A DNA stretch of 64,000 bases, from assembly GCA_964023275.1 (NCBI GenBank), contig OZ029915.1:35344073-35408072 (forward strand). The letters run 5' to 3'. Of the stretch, positions 1 to 12,649 are shown one piece after another (the stretch's first letter is position 1; each line of letters opens with the position of its first letter). This DNA is from Norana najaformis (Eukaryota; Annelida; Clitellata; Crassiclitellata; Hormogastridae). The position numbers and the translations under genes are program-made. A model generated the notes under the pieces. It was not told where the DNA came from. It saw nothing but the letters and a program-made list of their open reading frames with translations, and did no database searches.

Positions 1-1589
1 GTCTGCCAAGCTTACAATATAAGCTTAATACTATATGTGGGATCAACGTCTACAGCCCTCGGCAGTGCGAAAACACTGTCGCACAGAAACCGAATTTATG
101 TAGCGCAGGCAGTGTGACAGGCCTCCCTCACATTAACAGCCTTTCCTTGTATAGCATGGTTAAGGTAGTGAAACTAGATATTGGGTCTGAACATCTTTAG
201 TAAAAATTGGACTGACTTCAATAGCAAGTAAAAATGCGGGACACTCGTGGGTCCGTCCCGTATCGGCTCTGATTCCCCCCCCCCCCGACAGATGGTGCAA
301 ATACCGGACTGGACTGTCCAGTTCAACACGTGGCAACCCTGACTGTGATGACTTCTGATGATGCTTAGCTGCTGGAGTAAGAATCCCCTACGGAGTCAGT
401 CAGTTATGAAGTTCAGTTTATTAATAACCTTTTTCTCCAAAATTATAATGTTTGTGCTTGATGTATTTGGTGAGACATGGGGATTAGATTTGATTCAGTT
501 AGAGTGACTTGACTTGTGCAGAATTTGTCCTCGTATCAGATGATCTTAGCTGTTACGAATCTATTAAGGTACTATTGAAACTGAACAAGAGATGTTGTCA
601 CTCAGTAAAAAATCAGTTGAAAATGTGTAAGATATTTGCAACAGTTCTGTTCTGTTATTAAGGAAGAAGTCTGTTAAACTTGGTAACTATTATAAAGACA
701 TATGTTGAAATATTAGTAAGAATTCTAATTATACTGTCAACTGAGACATCTGGAATGAATTTTCGTTTCATGTACAATGTCGATGAGGCATAGCGGACAG
801 ATTAGTGTTTCACTGAGACCAAAAGAGGCTTCTGACAGGCAGACATTGAATGAGACTTTGCAAATAATTTCTAGTAGAACTTCAGTTGAGACTTCTAAAG
901 AATGATTTAGACTTAAATTATTAGATGTGATGTGCAGCTAATTATAAAGAGCAACATAGAATGCCAGCCGATGTTAGAGAGTACAAAAATCCAGCCATAA
1001 TACTTGATGCTGTTGAGAGTTGTCTGCCATCAGTCACTTTTGTCTCTGCAGTGCTTAAAGAATTGCTGAAAATCCAGTTAAGGTGGCAGTGTGTTTGTTT
1101 TGGGACAGTAAATCTTCTGCTTTGCCACTCAAGTGCAAAAAATTTCTTTAACTTGTTTACTAACTCTTATCTGCTCGGGTGATTGTCCTTTTGCCTGTCT
1201 TTTTTGCCTGTTAAAATTTCATTTGGCCTGTCTTCTAGGCTGCCTGCTGCTGTCTGCCTGATTTGATGGATCTCTCTTTCCGGCTTTATGTCTGACTGCA
1301 TCTGTAGGATTAGAACTGAGGAGAGAGAATCAGTGGTAATTGGAGGGAGGCCCAACTGCATGCTTCAGAGCTAATTTTATTGTGATTTTGATTCTGTATG
1401 TTTTTTTAGACCTTCTTATTAAATGTCGAATGCTTTACAATGTTCCAAACTCTGCACTGATAGCATATACCGGTATGTTTATTGTATTTGACTGAGCAGT
1501 AGATTGAGTGATGAGAGGGCATTAGCCGTTGGCCGTGTATGTGCATTTTTTTGGTTTGTGGCATGGCATTATCAATTAATATGAGGCGC

Positions 1590-1735
1590 CTTTTTTCTTC
1601 TTCTTCCTCCTCCTCCTCCGCCTTCGCTGCACTTATCATCATCATCATCATCATCGGTGGCATTCTAGAGGCTGTCACTCGAGGCCAGTGCAGCCGTCGC
1701 CGTCGCCGCCGCCGTCATCCAGTCATTCTGCGCAG
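1590..1735. repeat. Trinucleotide-rich, CpG-bearing patch
   Basis: Successive short trinucleotide runs follow each other: TTC/TCC, then ATC repeats, then CGTCGC/CGCCGC units. The region is clearly richer in GC and CpG than the AT-rich surroundings. It could be a 5' untranslated exon or promoter edge of the gene that begins coding downstream, or simply a cluster of microsatellites. An open frame crosses it and would encode runs of Ser, Ile and Arg, but such runs follow from the repeats and are not evidence of a protein. Confidence 0.5.
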
Positions 1736-2139
1736 TTGGAACTGTGCCAGAATTTATCCATTGGCAATCTTTGGTCTATTTCGTGTCCTTGAAGCTGTTG
1801 CTCTTCCCTGCTTCCTGCCTGTTAGCCTCATTGACCTTAGAAAGATTGAACCAAGTAACCGACCAGGTAGTTATCCTTCACCTGTACCTCTCTGAGTTCG
1901 TGTTGTCCCTCATTCTGGATGGAGTTGCCAGTTACATTGGGGCATTATCAGTCAGAGATTTGAATCTCGAGGGGTGGCTAGAAGGGCCCATGCACCTGCA
2001 TGGGGACCTTAAATGGCATGGCACCCATTAAAATGGGCAGTGGTGGTGAAGGATTTCTCCCTATTTTATCAAAAAATGAGCAAGGTCGAGGTCAACCAGA
2101 CTGTAGAATGCTGTGTATATTTACATTACATTTATCTGC

Positions 2140-2185
2140 GAATGATTAATCATCATCCTTGAGAATGATTAATCATCATCCTTGG
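2140..2185. repeat. Tandem duplication of 23 bp
   Basis: Two adjacent 23-bp units differ only at the last base. Each contains the palindrome TGATTAATCA. No function can be assigned. Confidence 0.8.
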
Positions 2186-4849
2186 TGCTGTCCATCTTTT
2201 GTGGGTGGAATTCTCCGAGTGCCTTTGCCTCTGGACATTTCACTTGGGCATTAACTCTCGGTTTTCTGTTGTTGGCAATAAACAACTGCTAAAGCCTGTC
2301 GTGTGCTTGCACGTATCCAATGGGAATCTATCAGCCAGGAAATTTTACCAGTGGAAAGATTCCACTGGTGCTGACTGTAAAACTGCATGAAGAAGTCGGC
2401 TGCACGGGCCACTGTTGCAAGGATACAATTGAAGTACACCTGATTGCAAGGTCAAAGGTAAATATAACAGCTGTAAAGCCATTATAAGAGTGTGATAAAT
2501 CACAGCCAAGTCTTAGTTTTGATGACAGCAATGAACAACGACAGCAATGTTGTTCATTGCGCCATTAGTTTCATCTGACACCTTTGAAAGATTAAGGTCG
2601 GACATCCTAGTAAGTACAGGCCAGGATTGAAATAAGGTCCTGGAAGTGACTTCTTTTCCAGATGTCAGTCTTATTATTTTTTCTGGGTCTGTTTACACCC
2701 AGAGGCTTTTCAGTCATGCAAACTGTTTTACAGCTGCATGGCAGAATTATGGCTTAGCTGCCTGGCTTAGCCAGTGGGGATCTTTAGGTTTTGAAGCTAT
2801 TTTGATTTCCATGACATAGCATGACAACAGACAGGAAACTAGGAGAGATTCAGAAACATTTTATCACAAAAGAAAGTCATGTCATGCAGTATGGTTGTTC
2901 AAGGTCAAGTAATTCCCAGAGGAAAGTGATGTATGTTGAGGAAGGGGAGGCAGACTTAAAAGAGCTACTTATTCAAACTGATGCATGCCTCAAAATGTTG
3001 TTTTCTGGGGCAATATTAACTGCTGACATGTAGTTAGGTGCACTGTAGTCAAGTCATGTGTTAAAGGTAGATGAAATAAGGGACCTGCATTGATCACATT
3101 GTAACATGATTTGCATCATCAGGATGCACTTTATAAAGCGGTTGTAGTGTATTTGAATCCTGTGTATTGTATGCTATGTGGTGTAATTTAGTCAAGTGTG
3201 TGCTTAGTACCACATAGGTACACAGCTTAATTGACAATTGGTTCTAGAGCCTTGTCGAAAACACTTGGCTGAAAGGTACTTGTAGGTAATGTTAGACAAT
3301 GATGGATGATTTCAGAGGTAGGACAACATTGCTTTATTCAATATTTGTGACCTGCTGGTAGAAAAGGTACGAAATGTGGGGTTTCTGGACTGAATATGCC
3401 CTGGGGTCTGTCGATGTTATTCGGACAAATTGGCAAATTTTTATCTTATTATGTCCACAAAGACCTATAAAAATACTTGAAAAGATAGGCATCTAAAAAC
3501 TGCATTTCTGAGACCATCGATGTAAAAATTGCAGTTATTTAAATCACCACTGCTCTTGGTAAAGTGGTAAAGAGTTATGGCCAAGACTTTGTACATGTGT
3601 TACATTACAAGTCCTTGCATGGATTGCTAAGCTTCATATGTAACAACTAGATACAGGTTTTTATGCAGTGAACTACCAAATGGTCGTACATAGGCGTTGA
3701 AAATATTGGGAATAAGGAAGCACAGCTTTGCATTCTAATTAGTGTTCAATTTAATCTGCCAATGGAATAAACTGATGCTAAGTTTACTCTAAACCTCTCA
3801 ACTGTCCAATTTTTTTAGTCGCATGTTAATCAAGTTCCTTGCTTGCAGAAATTTACTTTGTCTTTCTGCTTCTGGCACTGTGATGCCAAGTTTCTGTGTC
3901 CATTTTCTCCACAGTTAGAACACTTTGGTGGCTTTCTTTTTGGAGTTGCTAGTCTAGTCACTCATTGCTCCTATTAACTTGTCACTAACAGGCTATCAGT
4001 GCAGAGCCATGAGATACACTACTTAACTGGAAGGGTACCACAAATGGGTTTGGTTTAGCTAGCCATTAAATATCTTAAATTTGTTTAATGCCTATCTAAT
4101 GTATACACCAAAACCACCATCGGTTGCTACACATAACACAGAACTTACCTGTAACTTACAAAGCATCTATAATTTGTTAACATTAACCACTATGACTATA
4201 ATGTACTCATAAGTATACAAGCAAAACTTTATAACAAATCAGTGTTACTCCAAAAAGAGGTAAATTGGCATAACCACTGAATATAGCAACATAGAAAAGC
4301 CTGTTCTGTGCTTGCAGAATTGACACGCTTCAGAAAAGAGAATTAGTAAAATAATAGCTAAGAAAATAAATTGAATCCCACCTATCATTAGTTACCATTT
4401 TGTCTTATATGTAAGCTTAACTTATTCAACAATAAAAACATTTGATGTCCTGGCATTATATAGATCCAGCACATGCCCAGACCAGCAAAACACCATTTGT
4501 GAAAAATGACCCCATATGCATTCAAACTTGATTTTCTGTGTAAATATACACTGCAGTTTTGGTACCTTATCTCCCAGTGGGTCACATTTGATTATTGCCA
4601 GCAGACAGTTAATTCCTGTCATAGCAGTTCACTTAGCTTGGAGCACAGCTGCGTTTAACTCATTGTGTGAAGATGTTTTCAGTGATGTGTACCAATCCAG
4701 ATGGAAATGAAATTAGTTTTTGTTTCTGGCTTTTAAGGACAGAATGATAACATGTCATTCAGATCTGACTGCCATGTTTTGATCTAATGCAAAATTAATA
4801 ACTCAGAATTATGTCTATTGAAATAGTCAGGATTAACATGGAAAGTAAG

Positions 4850-4892
4850 TTAGAGTTGAATACACTCTAAAATAGACTTTGGCCAGTTTATA
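4850..4892 (+). repeat. Interspersed repeat, copy 1
   Basis: About 43 bp containing the words TTGAATACACTCTAAAATAG and TTGGCCAGTTT. It matches the segment at 11606-11650 with a few substitutions. It is probably a fragment of an unidentified dispersed element. A run of TCAATCAA-type repeats follows directly. Confidence 0.55.
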
Positions 4893-5264
4893 AATCAATC
4901 AGTCAATCAATCATTTTTATTGCCACCAATGATGACAATCAAACTTTGTAATAAGAGTACACAAATTCTCAGATACAGGAAGCATCAGACAGCTCCAAAG
5001 GAATAAAATCTTGCTAAATGAAGACACCTATGATATGATACAAAATATAATGGTGAATGAGTAATCTGAGAAATACCAGTTACAAGAATTAAAACAATAG
5101 AACAAAAAATGATCACAAACATTTAATATGTAATTAACTTTAGTTAGTAGATAAGTGAATAGGAATAATTCAGTCAAGTTTTGCCCTAAGATGAGACTAG
5201 ACAACACTTATACTGATTGAAGTAATGCATGGATTCTGTTTATTTGGTGTATTTAATCGTACAA

Positions 5265-5322
5265 TTCCTTGCTCAGTCAGTGGACATATGGCGTGTTAAC
5301 AAGTGTGCATTACTTACTTACA
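5265..5322 (+). repeat. Dispersed repeat with ACTT-type tail, copy 1
   Basis: The block runs from TTCCTTGCTCAGTCAGTGGA through CATATGGCGTGTTAAC to a TTACTTACTTA microsatellite. The same block recurs at 17304-17362 and, more diverged, at 10931-11002. The third copy lies beside a tRNA-like SINE head, so this is probably a SINE segment. Confidence 0.65.
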
Positions 5323-6986
5323 GATGTGCATTACTTGCTATTCAGGTTATTTGTTCTGTCACATTAATGAGTACAGTGATCTAATTTTTGGAACTGGTAT
5401 TTCTCCAAAATAAAGTTCAGTAATGGTTCAGATAAGTTTATGACAAGCCATTAAATTAATTTTATGCCTTGACAGAGAAGGTAACATGGGGAAATTTTTC
5501 TGGTTTATTCCTCTCCTTTGTGAATCCTTCATGCGTGTACTTCCTGTTGTTAGTATAGACTACGCAATGGAAAAATCTCTAACAAATGTCAGTTTTATGC
5601 ATTATATAATTCAAATTTTATTTATAGTAGTAGTAAATTATTGATCATTTTTCAACAAACAAGAAAGCTGAGCCACGGGATCTCAGCTGCACCATGAGAT
5701 CCCTCCCAGCTGGTAGAAACATGACAACTGGTATTGCCATGGCTGTCCTTAGTAATTTCTATTATGAGATATTTTTGCACGAGTCATTATGATACCCCAT
5801 AAAATAGAGAGCTATTTTTAGATGTTTCTCATTACATTAGCATTTCACGTCTGGGTGTCTTCTTAAATTTCCCCTTCGGCTTTCTTTCAGTTGTATTCAA
5901 GTGCTCATGAATAAACATCAGACCGACCTAACTTGACTTGGCAGGAGTGCATAGAGAAAGTTTTAGATTTTCATCTGCATGTTAAGTGGATACTGTGTCC
6001 GTTTATATTTGTTTTTTCCATGGTTTCATTTCCTGTCATAGTTGCATGATTTATAGACAAGTCTTTCCTGTTCAGAATTTTTCTGTTTTTGTCTGAGTTG
6101 CTGTGAGTACAGTAGTCCTTGATTTCAATTGTTTGCCTACTTATTGCATAAGAATTTAGAATTTTTTGTTCAGCTTTCAATATGGCTTGGCAGGCTGAAT
6201 AGTGATTGAGTACACAAAACGCACTTGCTGATGACACTTTGACCACATTTTATTCAATGATCAGTTATAGAAGAGATATTACAGCTAGCAAATTACTTTA
6301 CATAGGCAGAGGCAGAACATTGCTTGGAATTGCTGGCTGCTGTCTACTGAGACATGGCCAAGCTGACTTTAATTTAAATATAACAGGTTGTTTAGTGTTT
6401 TCGTGATTTTTCCACAGTTGTTTACGATGTCCCTAGATTAGCACTTAGGAAAGTTTGGGCCTGATGTACTTAAACTATTCATATTGTGCATCATCTGCAT
6501 TTAATGGAAATTTGTGACATATAGAAGGTTACCCCACTTGTCATGTCCACAAGTAGTTAAGAGTGGAAGTTGCCATTTAAGACCATTTAGGAGAGCACTT
6601 ATTCTCAGAATTTACCCTGAAACTGATTAACTGATGCCAGAAAGCATTTTAAATATGTAAAATGATGGCAGATGGTTATGATGACGATGATCATGAGAAG
6701 CACAGAAAATATTTTTCTTGCTTGAAATGTTCTTTCCAGAATTACTTCTTATTTTAACCATTGTTGTGTTCCATATTGGAATATTTGGTTGGTGGGTCGG
6801 TCGGTGAGGCAGCCAATTATTGGCCCAGCCAGTCAGGGGAGCAAGCCAGTTAGAGTGCAAGCAAGTTAGCTGACCAGCCTACAGGTGAAACTTGTGGTGG
6901 ATTTTGGTGTGTTGACTGAGCACACTTTTTTCAGGTGTATATGAAGCTTGGTGATATGTTTGTTTTTCCTGGTGCAACCTAACTGA

Positions 6987-7066
6987 CATGATGGTGATAT
7001 GGTAGGCACGATGGTGATATGGTAGACACCTTGGTGATATGGTAGACATGATGGAGATATGATTGG
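6987..7066 (+). repeat. 20-bp tandem repeat, four copies, abutting an exon
   Basis: Four consecutive 20-bp units follow the pattern CATGATGGTGATATGGTAGR; the second, third and fourth carry substitutions. The array ends 15 bp before the first base of the exon at 7082, so it occupies the place where a branch point and polypyrimidine tract would normally be. The remaining spacer is only weakly pyrimidine-rich. Confidence 0.85.
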
Positions 7067-7081
7067 TTGTAATCATTTTAG

Positions 7082-7240
7082 GTTCTCCCTACTCGGAAAT
7101 GTTTGGTGCATATGCTGGACCAGGCAGCAACTGGAGAAACCTCTCCACTCCTCCAGCACCTGATCATTTCCACAGTCCACTGCCTGGAATGACCCATCCA
7201 ATGTGGCCATGTCCACCAACTCCAGTTCCATGCAGTGATG
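7082..7240 (+). CDS. Internal exon A of a TNRC18/BAHCC1-like protein
   Basis: This 159-bp exon (53 residues) encodes a segment rich in Pro, Tyr, Gly and Trp, starting SPYSEMFGAYAG and ending near PCPPTPVPCSD. The acceptor is TTTTAG just before 7082 and the donor is a perfect GTGAGT at 7241. Both borders are in phase 1, matching the next exon at 30427. The flanking open frame has no ATG needed for this segment, so it is internal rather than a start exon. Codon content contrasts with the low-complexity intron around it. Family assignment rests on motifs in later exons. By position this would be the poorly conserved N-terminal region, for which I know no domain. No catalytic or binding residues are visible. 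Confidence 0.75.
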
Positions 7241-7504
7241 GTGAGTACTTGCTCTGAATTCCACCACTTGAGCACTCATCTTTGGCTTAATTCCACATAT
7301 GTTATTTAAGTTCCACTGTGTTTTTGACACAAAAGCCACACTGCTTTCTTTCCATCAGGCGTAAATTCAACACTGCTGTTGTGTGTCTCAGGAATGGACA
7401 GGCATGGCAGGAATGGATACCATGTTGACTGTTTGGCTTGAGTGTTACTGTGTATGTGAAATGCCTTTGGAATGGATTCTGCTAAAGTTGCTCTTCTTCT
7501 TTAA

Positions 7505-7800
7505 GTTCTCTGCCGCCGGGCTGGTTCGAATGTCCAATGGTGCCATTCCGGACGTTGTTGAGCCTCCTCCTTCAGTTTACCATATCCGTCCTCCATCACC
7601 CAGTCTAGTAGCGTTTGCCTCAGTCTTCCTTTTCTTTTCTTTCCTTCTATTCTTCCCTCTGTGATATTTCTCAGAAGGGAATCATGTATCCAATCCATTT
7701 CCTCTGTTTCGTTCTTATTGTAGCCATCAGAGATCTTCTATTTTCCACCTGTTGAAGCACCTCTTTGTTTTGCGCTCTGTCCAACTAACCTTCTCCATCC
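7505..7800 (-). mobile_element. RTE-like LINE remnant, C-terminal end
   Basis: The minus-strand frame contains [20 protein letters not shown] followed by [20 protein letters not shown] and a terminal WHHWTFEPA. The pattern of a basic GR-x-GKR-x-GRxR block, then LxW and a final HHWT resembles the C-terminal tail of RTE-type or related reverse transcriptases in invertebrates. The upstream part at 7700-7800 is broken by frame changes. No RT catalytic motif is present, so this is a 5'-truncated dead copy. Family placement is from memory. Confidence 0.6.
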
Positions 7801-7899
7801 TGCAAAGTACCCATAACTCAAAAGCCTCCAGACTAAAAGTGCTCCTAATGTTGCTCATAAAAGATTAATTATGATCATTATAGCAATGAGACTTAAATG

Positions 7900-8105
7900 G
7901 TGCTATAACCTAGTTGGGCTGCCAGTTACCCCAGAGGTTGGTAATTCTAATCCTTGCTAGAACTGGAGATAAACATCACCACAGAGACACATGACCTATA
8001 GAAAACTTGACTATAAAATGACTATGCACTGTTTTGGGAACCTTAGATGGATCGAGAGAGTACAGGCCACTCTCCTTTATATGCTCAGGCTAAGAAATTG
8101 AAGTC
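7900..8105 (+). mobile_element. SINE-like copy, diverged
   Basis: The body shares the order GACTATGCACTGTTTTGGGAA, then a TACAGGCCACTCTCCT-like block, then TCAGGCTAAGAAATTGAAGTC with the SINE copies at 14650-14900 and 17735-17905. A weak tRNA-like head (GGTTGGTAATTCTAATCC) is present near 7937. It is a decayed, non-functional copy. Confidence 0.45.
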
Positions 8106-10930
8106 ACTGAAAGTACATACCAGCAATGGTCCCAAGGTTTGGCTTCAGCCGCTGATCTTCTTCTAGGATGAAGATGATAAAGTCTCAGAACAGACTGATT
8201 TATATTGTCTTCGAAGATTGATATTAAAGCATTTCTGTCTCTGCAGCTGGAATTCATTTCATTACTGATATCTCCCTTTGGCCTGTGGTGGCCGGTAACA
8301 GAAGAGATGGCATTGGGGTTGGACAGATTGTGTAGCTGTATGAATAAATTCAACATGAATTACACTATCTATTGTGGGGCAACCATATTATAATGCTGCT
8401 AGTACCATTTTTGCATGTGCTATTATCATTATTAATAACAAAACGTGTTAGGTGCACAAGGTCATTCAGCACTGCCAACTGGAGGCATATAATAGTCAGT
8501 ATTTATTATTTTAATATATATCTTATATAAATGGGCATTTGCAACAAATCTTTCTAAGTACTAGCACCAGTTTCACACAGTTTCATATCATGTTGCAGTA
8601 CACAATATTAATTTTTAATAATTACATTATCAAAGCTAAGCTAATCTGGTCACCTGATTTATCAGTTGTTATGATTTCCAGTTTATTACTGAATTTCCAT
8701 TACACTAATAAGTGAAGTGGAAATTTATGGGAAAAACACATTTAGAAAAATTTCTATTTAGCATGATTTGAACATGATATTTTTGTAGTAAGACCCAAGT
8801 AGCTGGTATGTGTTTGGAACTCACTGCCTTAACTTCCCAGTGTTTCAGTAGCTCCCATTGTCTTAAATGGCCATTGTGCGAATAAACTTCATGACCTTAA
8901 CTACCCAGTGTGCCACCCTATCGGCAGAAGTTATTGTGGTCCTGAGTGGAGATTAACCTTTTAATGGACAGGCAAAAATCAATGATTATGATTTTGGTTG
9001 GTTCTCAAGGTATTGTTGAACAGAGGACAATTGAGAGTGACTGTAGCATAAATAGCCTTCTGCCTTCACCTGAGCCCTGACGATTGATCTATTTCTGCCA
9101 CCGATTTCAACCAGGCTTATCTTTACCTGTTGCTTTGTTTCCTTCCTGAGGCTGAGTGCCATGTTTTGCTAGCTGTTTTTATCCAAATCTATGTGGTCTG
9201 CCAGCACAAGAAGAGCTTTCCACTTGCTTCAGGCTATGCTGAAGACTTAAGCTTTGGAGGGAGCACGATGGAATTTTATCCAGTTTTCACTTAATCTTAG
9301 AAAGGAAAAGAACCACTTAAAGTATTTAGCACAATGTGTGATTGAATGCAGTACATTTGAAAATTTTCCCATACTTATGTGACTTCTGTAAATCTATAAT
9401 ACTATTTATATGTACACATCTGTGTATATGAGGCATTATAAGTATTAATTAATTTTGAAAATTAACCCATTTTATGAATAAAGGATTAGATTACGTTCAC
9501 TTGTAATTTATGCACATGTTTAAGTGATCATCATCCAGGTTTTTGCTAAATTTCTGAAGTGCTGGTACCTAATTAAAGAGAGATACATAAGAGTTTTTCT
9601 TTCTTTATCTGGTCTAGATGATTCCATTTGTAAAAGGTTGCTTGTCAAAGACATTTGCTGCTTTCCTGCTTTTCAAAAGGCCATTGCACAAAGACAGTAA
9701 ACTGAGAGAGAGTTAAACTTCTGCTGACCTGTCATTATGCCAGTGATGTAACAGTTACACCACATATTACCCGTTGTTGCAGTTTCTGTTTGCCTGGTGC
9801 TCAGTTGTTGCAAACTGTTGGTGGACAAAAGATGATCAGACGGATTTTCTGCTGTACTTATTCTGTGCTATTATCTGTGCCTGATACGGAGGTTGTGAGA
9901 AATGACATGTCATGATAAATTATCTGAACACTGCAGGGTTTATTTTTAACGCTAGTCATGAGTAAGCAGCTATCCCATACTTCTGACTCTTCTTGGCTGT
10001 TTTGATGCTGATGAACTTGTCTGATCCCCACAGATTTTATGAGCCCCTGCAGTGAATTATGTTTGATGTCTGATTCAAATGCTGTGAGTTTTGAAATTTA
10101 AGATATTATTGATGGTTGTAGCTGCACAGTTTAGCTTGGGAGCATTCCTGTACTTGTGCTATCATGTACTCCTTCCATGTCCCAAATCTCCCCCATCAGA
10201 AACAGAGGCGTACACTGTAGTTAGAAGTTCTGCCATGGAGGTCATGGTGGAGATGGTTCCGATTGAAGTTGGTGGGCTAGTTTTTAAAAGTTATATGTGC
10301 GCAGTTGGTAATTCCAGATGTAGTTTTACCATGAACTGTTTTGCACAGGTCTTTATGGAAGGGGAAGAAAAAGCGAACAAGTAGATTTTTTCAAGAAATA
10401 GTTTTTCTCTGGCAACCCAGCCATTTTACAGTAGCCTCTTGCTTAATGTGCTGATGATCACGTAGCTAGATGTACGGGGAAGGGGAGGCTGGACATACAG
10501 AAGGTGATTGTTTTTTTGTATGCCATTTTGCTTGTGTATGTAAGTAAGTTATCTGAATCTTCTGCATTGCCTTTCCCTGCCAACACTTGAGTTTGTTTGA
10601 AAATAGCTTTTTTCAACTCTGGAGCCATCTGCCCTTTTTTGCAATGGCTTTCCACAGGCAGAAGTACATAAAGTCATAGATGTATCGGTATTAAAATTTG
10701 CTGTGCCGCATTAGCACTGATATTTAATTATCTTTTTGAAGCTTGTGTTCTATAAAAAACCTACTCATCAGTCTGCTTACCTGTGATCTTCCTTACAGCG
10801 CTACCGGCCATTCAGATCTCTGCAATCAGCTACACAAAACCTGAGAGTGCTTTGCTAGAAATGTTCATAAAGCAGCTTAAGATGTATTTGCATTGTCCTG
10901 CTTTTGTTGTCTGACCACCCATGATCACGA

Positions 10931-11002
10931 TTCCTTATCAGCTGATCTCTATCAGCTGATGAACATTTGGTGTCTTAACAAATGCATTATTTACTTACTT
11001 AT
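10931..11002 (+). repeat. Dispersed repeat with ACTT-type tail, copy 3
   Basis: This diverged relative of the blocks at 5265 and 17304 includes CATTTGGTGTCTTAACAAAT and TTTACTTACTTAT. A short internal duplication of TCAGCTGAT distinguishes this copy. It lies immediately left of the tRNA-like SINE head at 11040-11195. Confidence 0.5.
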
Positions 11003-11039
11003 ATGAGCATTTTACCTTTATGGCCCTTGCAGCCTACAC

Positions 11040-11195
11040 TGTCACAGGCTCACCCAACATGACTCTGAGCAGTTGTGAGTGAAGGACTTGCTCAAAGTCC
11101 CTACACAGTAATCGTGTCAGAGGAGGCTCAAACCCGTACTCTCCACGTTACAGCTGAGCATTCCAAGCGGTCGGCTACCACACCTCCACAGAATA
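11040..11195 (-). mobile_element. tRNA-derived SINE head
   Basis: On the minus strand the sequence reads GTGGTAGCCGACCGCTTGGA, an A-box-like element, followed about 30 bp later by GGGTTTGAGCC, a B-box-like element. This is the internal RNA polymerase III promoter layout of a tRNA-derived SINE. The cloverleaf is not intact, so it is not a tRNA gene. The dispersed block at 10931-11002 may be the same element's tail. Confidence 0.55.
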
Positions 11196-11605
11196 TATAT
11201 CTAGCTAATGACAGTGAGTTAGAAGAAGCTGGAAAAGGTACTACATTCCCAGAAAGTAAAAGAATATGGAAGTAATACTCCGATAGCTTATAAGCTTCAA
11301 GAGATATTTGTGTAAAAACTTAGTGGTAGCTTAATCTAGCATTCAGATCCCTCAGATGGATTCTGGCAATTGCTTATCATACATAATCTGGTGTTAAAGA
11401 CAGTTTAAACGAGATGGATTTATACTTAGTAACAATGCTGATTAGTCAGTTTAGAAATACATTCTGTTAGAAGTCAGGTACTGGCTTGGCTGTTTTTCTT
11501 AGATAACTGTGAGGTAATGTGGCATACATACTTGAGATAGCATACATACTTTGCTAATGTTCGTTGATGGCAAATCAGTAATTGTAAGGGTTTGCTTGGA
11601 ATGTG

Positions 11606-11650
11606 AGATTAGTTGAATGCACTCTAAGATAGATTGTGGCCAGTTTTTAT
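11606..11650 (+). repeat. Interspersed repeat, copy 2
   Basis: This segment matches 4850-4892 (TTGAATGCACTCTAAGATAG and GTGGCCAGTTTTTA). It is too short to classify. Confidence 0.5.
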
Positions 11651-12164
11651 TCAATGCTGCTGGACAATTCGGAGGTGAAAACTTGGTGTGCTGATACTGC
11701 TGTGCAGGGTTGCAAAATGGAAAGATTTAAAATGAGAAGACTGTGTGCTTTTTGTGATCCAGCGAATTACTTTTAAACATGCCTCTGTGTGCTGTCAACC
11801 AATATGTATGGGGTGAAAAAGTGTCCATTCAATATGGGTGCAAAACAATCTAGCGGTAGTCATTTATCAGTTGATGACCTCCAAGTTTGCACAAACAAAT
11901 GCCTAAGTGTCTGTTTAATCCATGAAGAGCGGCTCTCCAAAGCTGATACCAGACACTGTTTTGTCTCATAAAAAAAGGTCTTTGCATAAGTTTGCTTAGC
12001 ACACTGGACAGCAAAGGGTTTGAGACCAGTGGTATTAAAAATTTCCATTTCATTATCAGCCTCAGGTGAACTCTGCTATAAATGACTGGATTTGCTTTCA
12101 ATTCAAAGAAAACAGGAAGTTGAATGCAGAGTAGAGTGACAGCTCCACAATAAAATAAATGATG

Positions 12165-12240
12165 CATGGCCTAAAAGGGTGTTTGTGCTCGTCCATGCCT
12201 TTTGGCCAGCTGATGGTACTAATCTAATCTAATCTCTAAT
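12165..12240 (+). repeat. Short dispersed repeat with CTAAT tail
   Basis: The block GTTTGTGCTCGTCCATGCCT continues with TTTGGCCAGCTGATGGTA and ends in an (CTAAT)3 tail. A pentanucleotide tail of this kind is typical of the 3' end of a non-LTR element or SINE. There is no coding content. Confidence 0.4.
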
Positions 12241-12649
12241 ATTCTTATTCAGCTTGAGCCCTAATCTTATGAATCGATTGAATTGACTTCTGATAAATTC
12301 CTATCACATTGATGAGCTCCAATCATCCAATGAATTGTCTTTCGTGATCCCCTTCTGCAGTAGTTTGAGCAGCTTTTTAAATAGAACTTTATTAATTTTC
12401 ACTTTATGTCTGTAAATTTTCAGCTGTTTATCTGAGTTCAAAAACTGTGCGTTTGTGTCTGAATATGATTGACGGCAGCATATGGGCTGAACCATATCAG
12501 CCTTTAAGCCAAACCCAACTTGTTGTTAATTACTTCTAGTTCTGCCAATTACTTGTCAGGTAAATCAGTTAGAAGGCAGTATTTAGTAATGCAGTCCTTC
12601 TTGTTGCTTGCTTTAGAAATGATATAAAACAGGCCCATGTATTTAAGAA

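Larger units (their letters stand above)
1..7081. other. Non-coding stretch upstream of first recognised exon
   Basis: No coding exon could be supported here. The open frames are short and have no recognisable protein signature. The stretch holds a C12 run at 275-286, a trinucleotide-rich patch at 1590-1735, a 23-bp direct duplication at 2140-2185, an interspersed repeat at 4850-4892, another at 5265-5322, and a 20-bp tandem array at 6987-7066 next to the exon. The first recognised exon begins in phase 1, so at least one earlier coding exon must exist. It may lie to the left of the window or may be hidden here as a short exon that I could not identify. Confidence 0.6.

Noticed and set aside
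961-1182. 73-codon frame starting with ATG upstream of exon A as a possible first exon
   Set aside because: It ends in a stop without a suitable phase-1 donor, and its composition does not resemble the rest of the protein.
1539-1895. 118-codon frame with Ser, Ile and Arg runs
   Set aside because: The runs are direct translations of TTC/ATC/CGC microsatellites; no protein family is evident.
1987-2004. CCCATGCA-CC-TGCATGGG palindrome
   Set aside because: Real but short; palindromes of this size are expected by chance in 64 kb.
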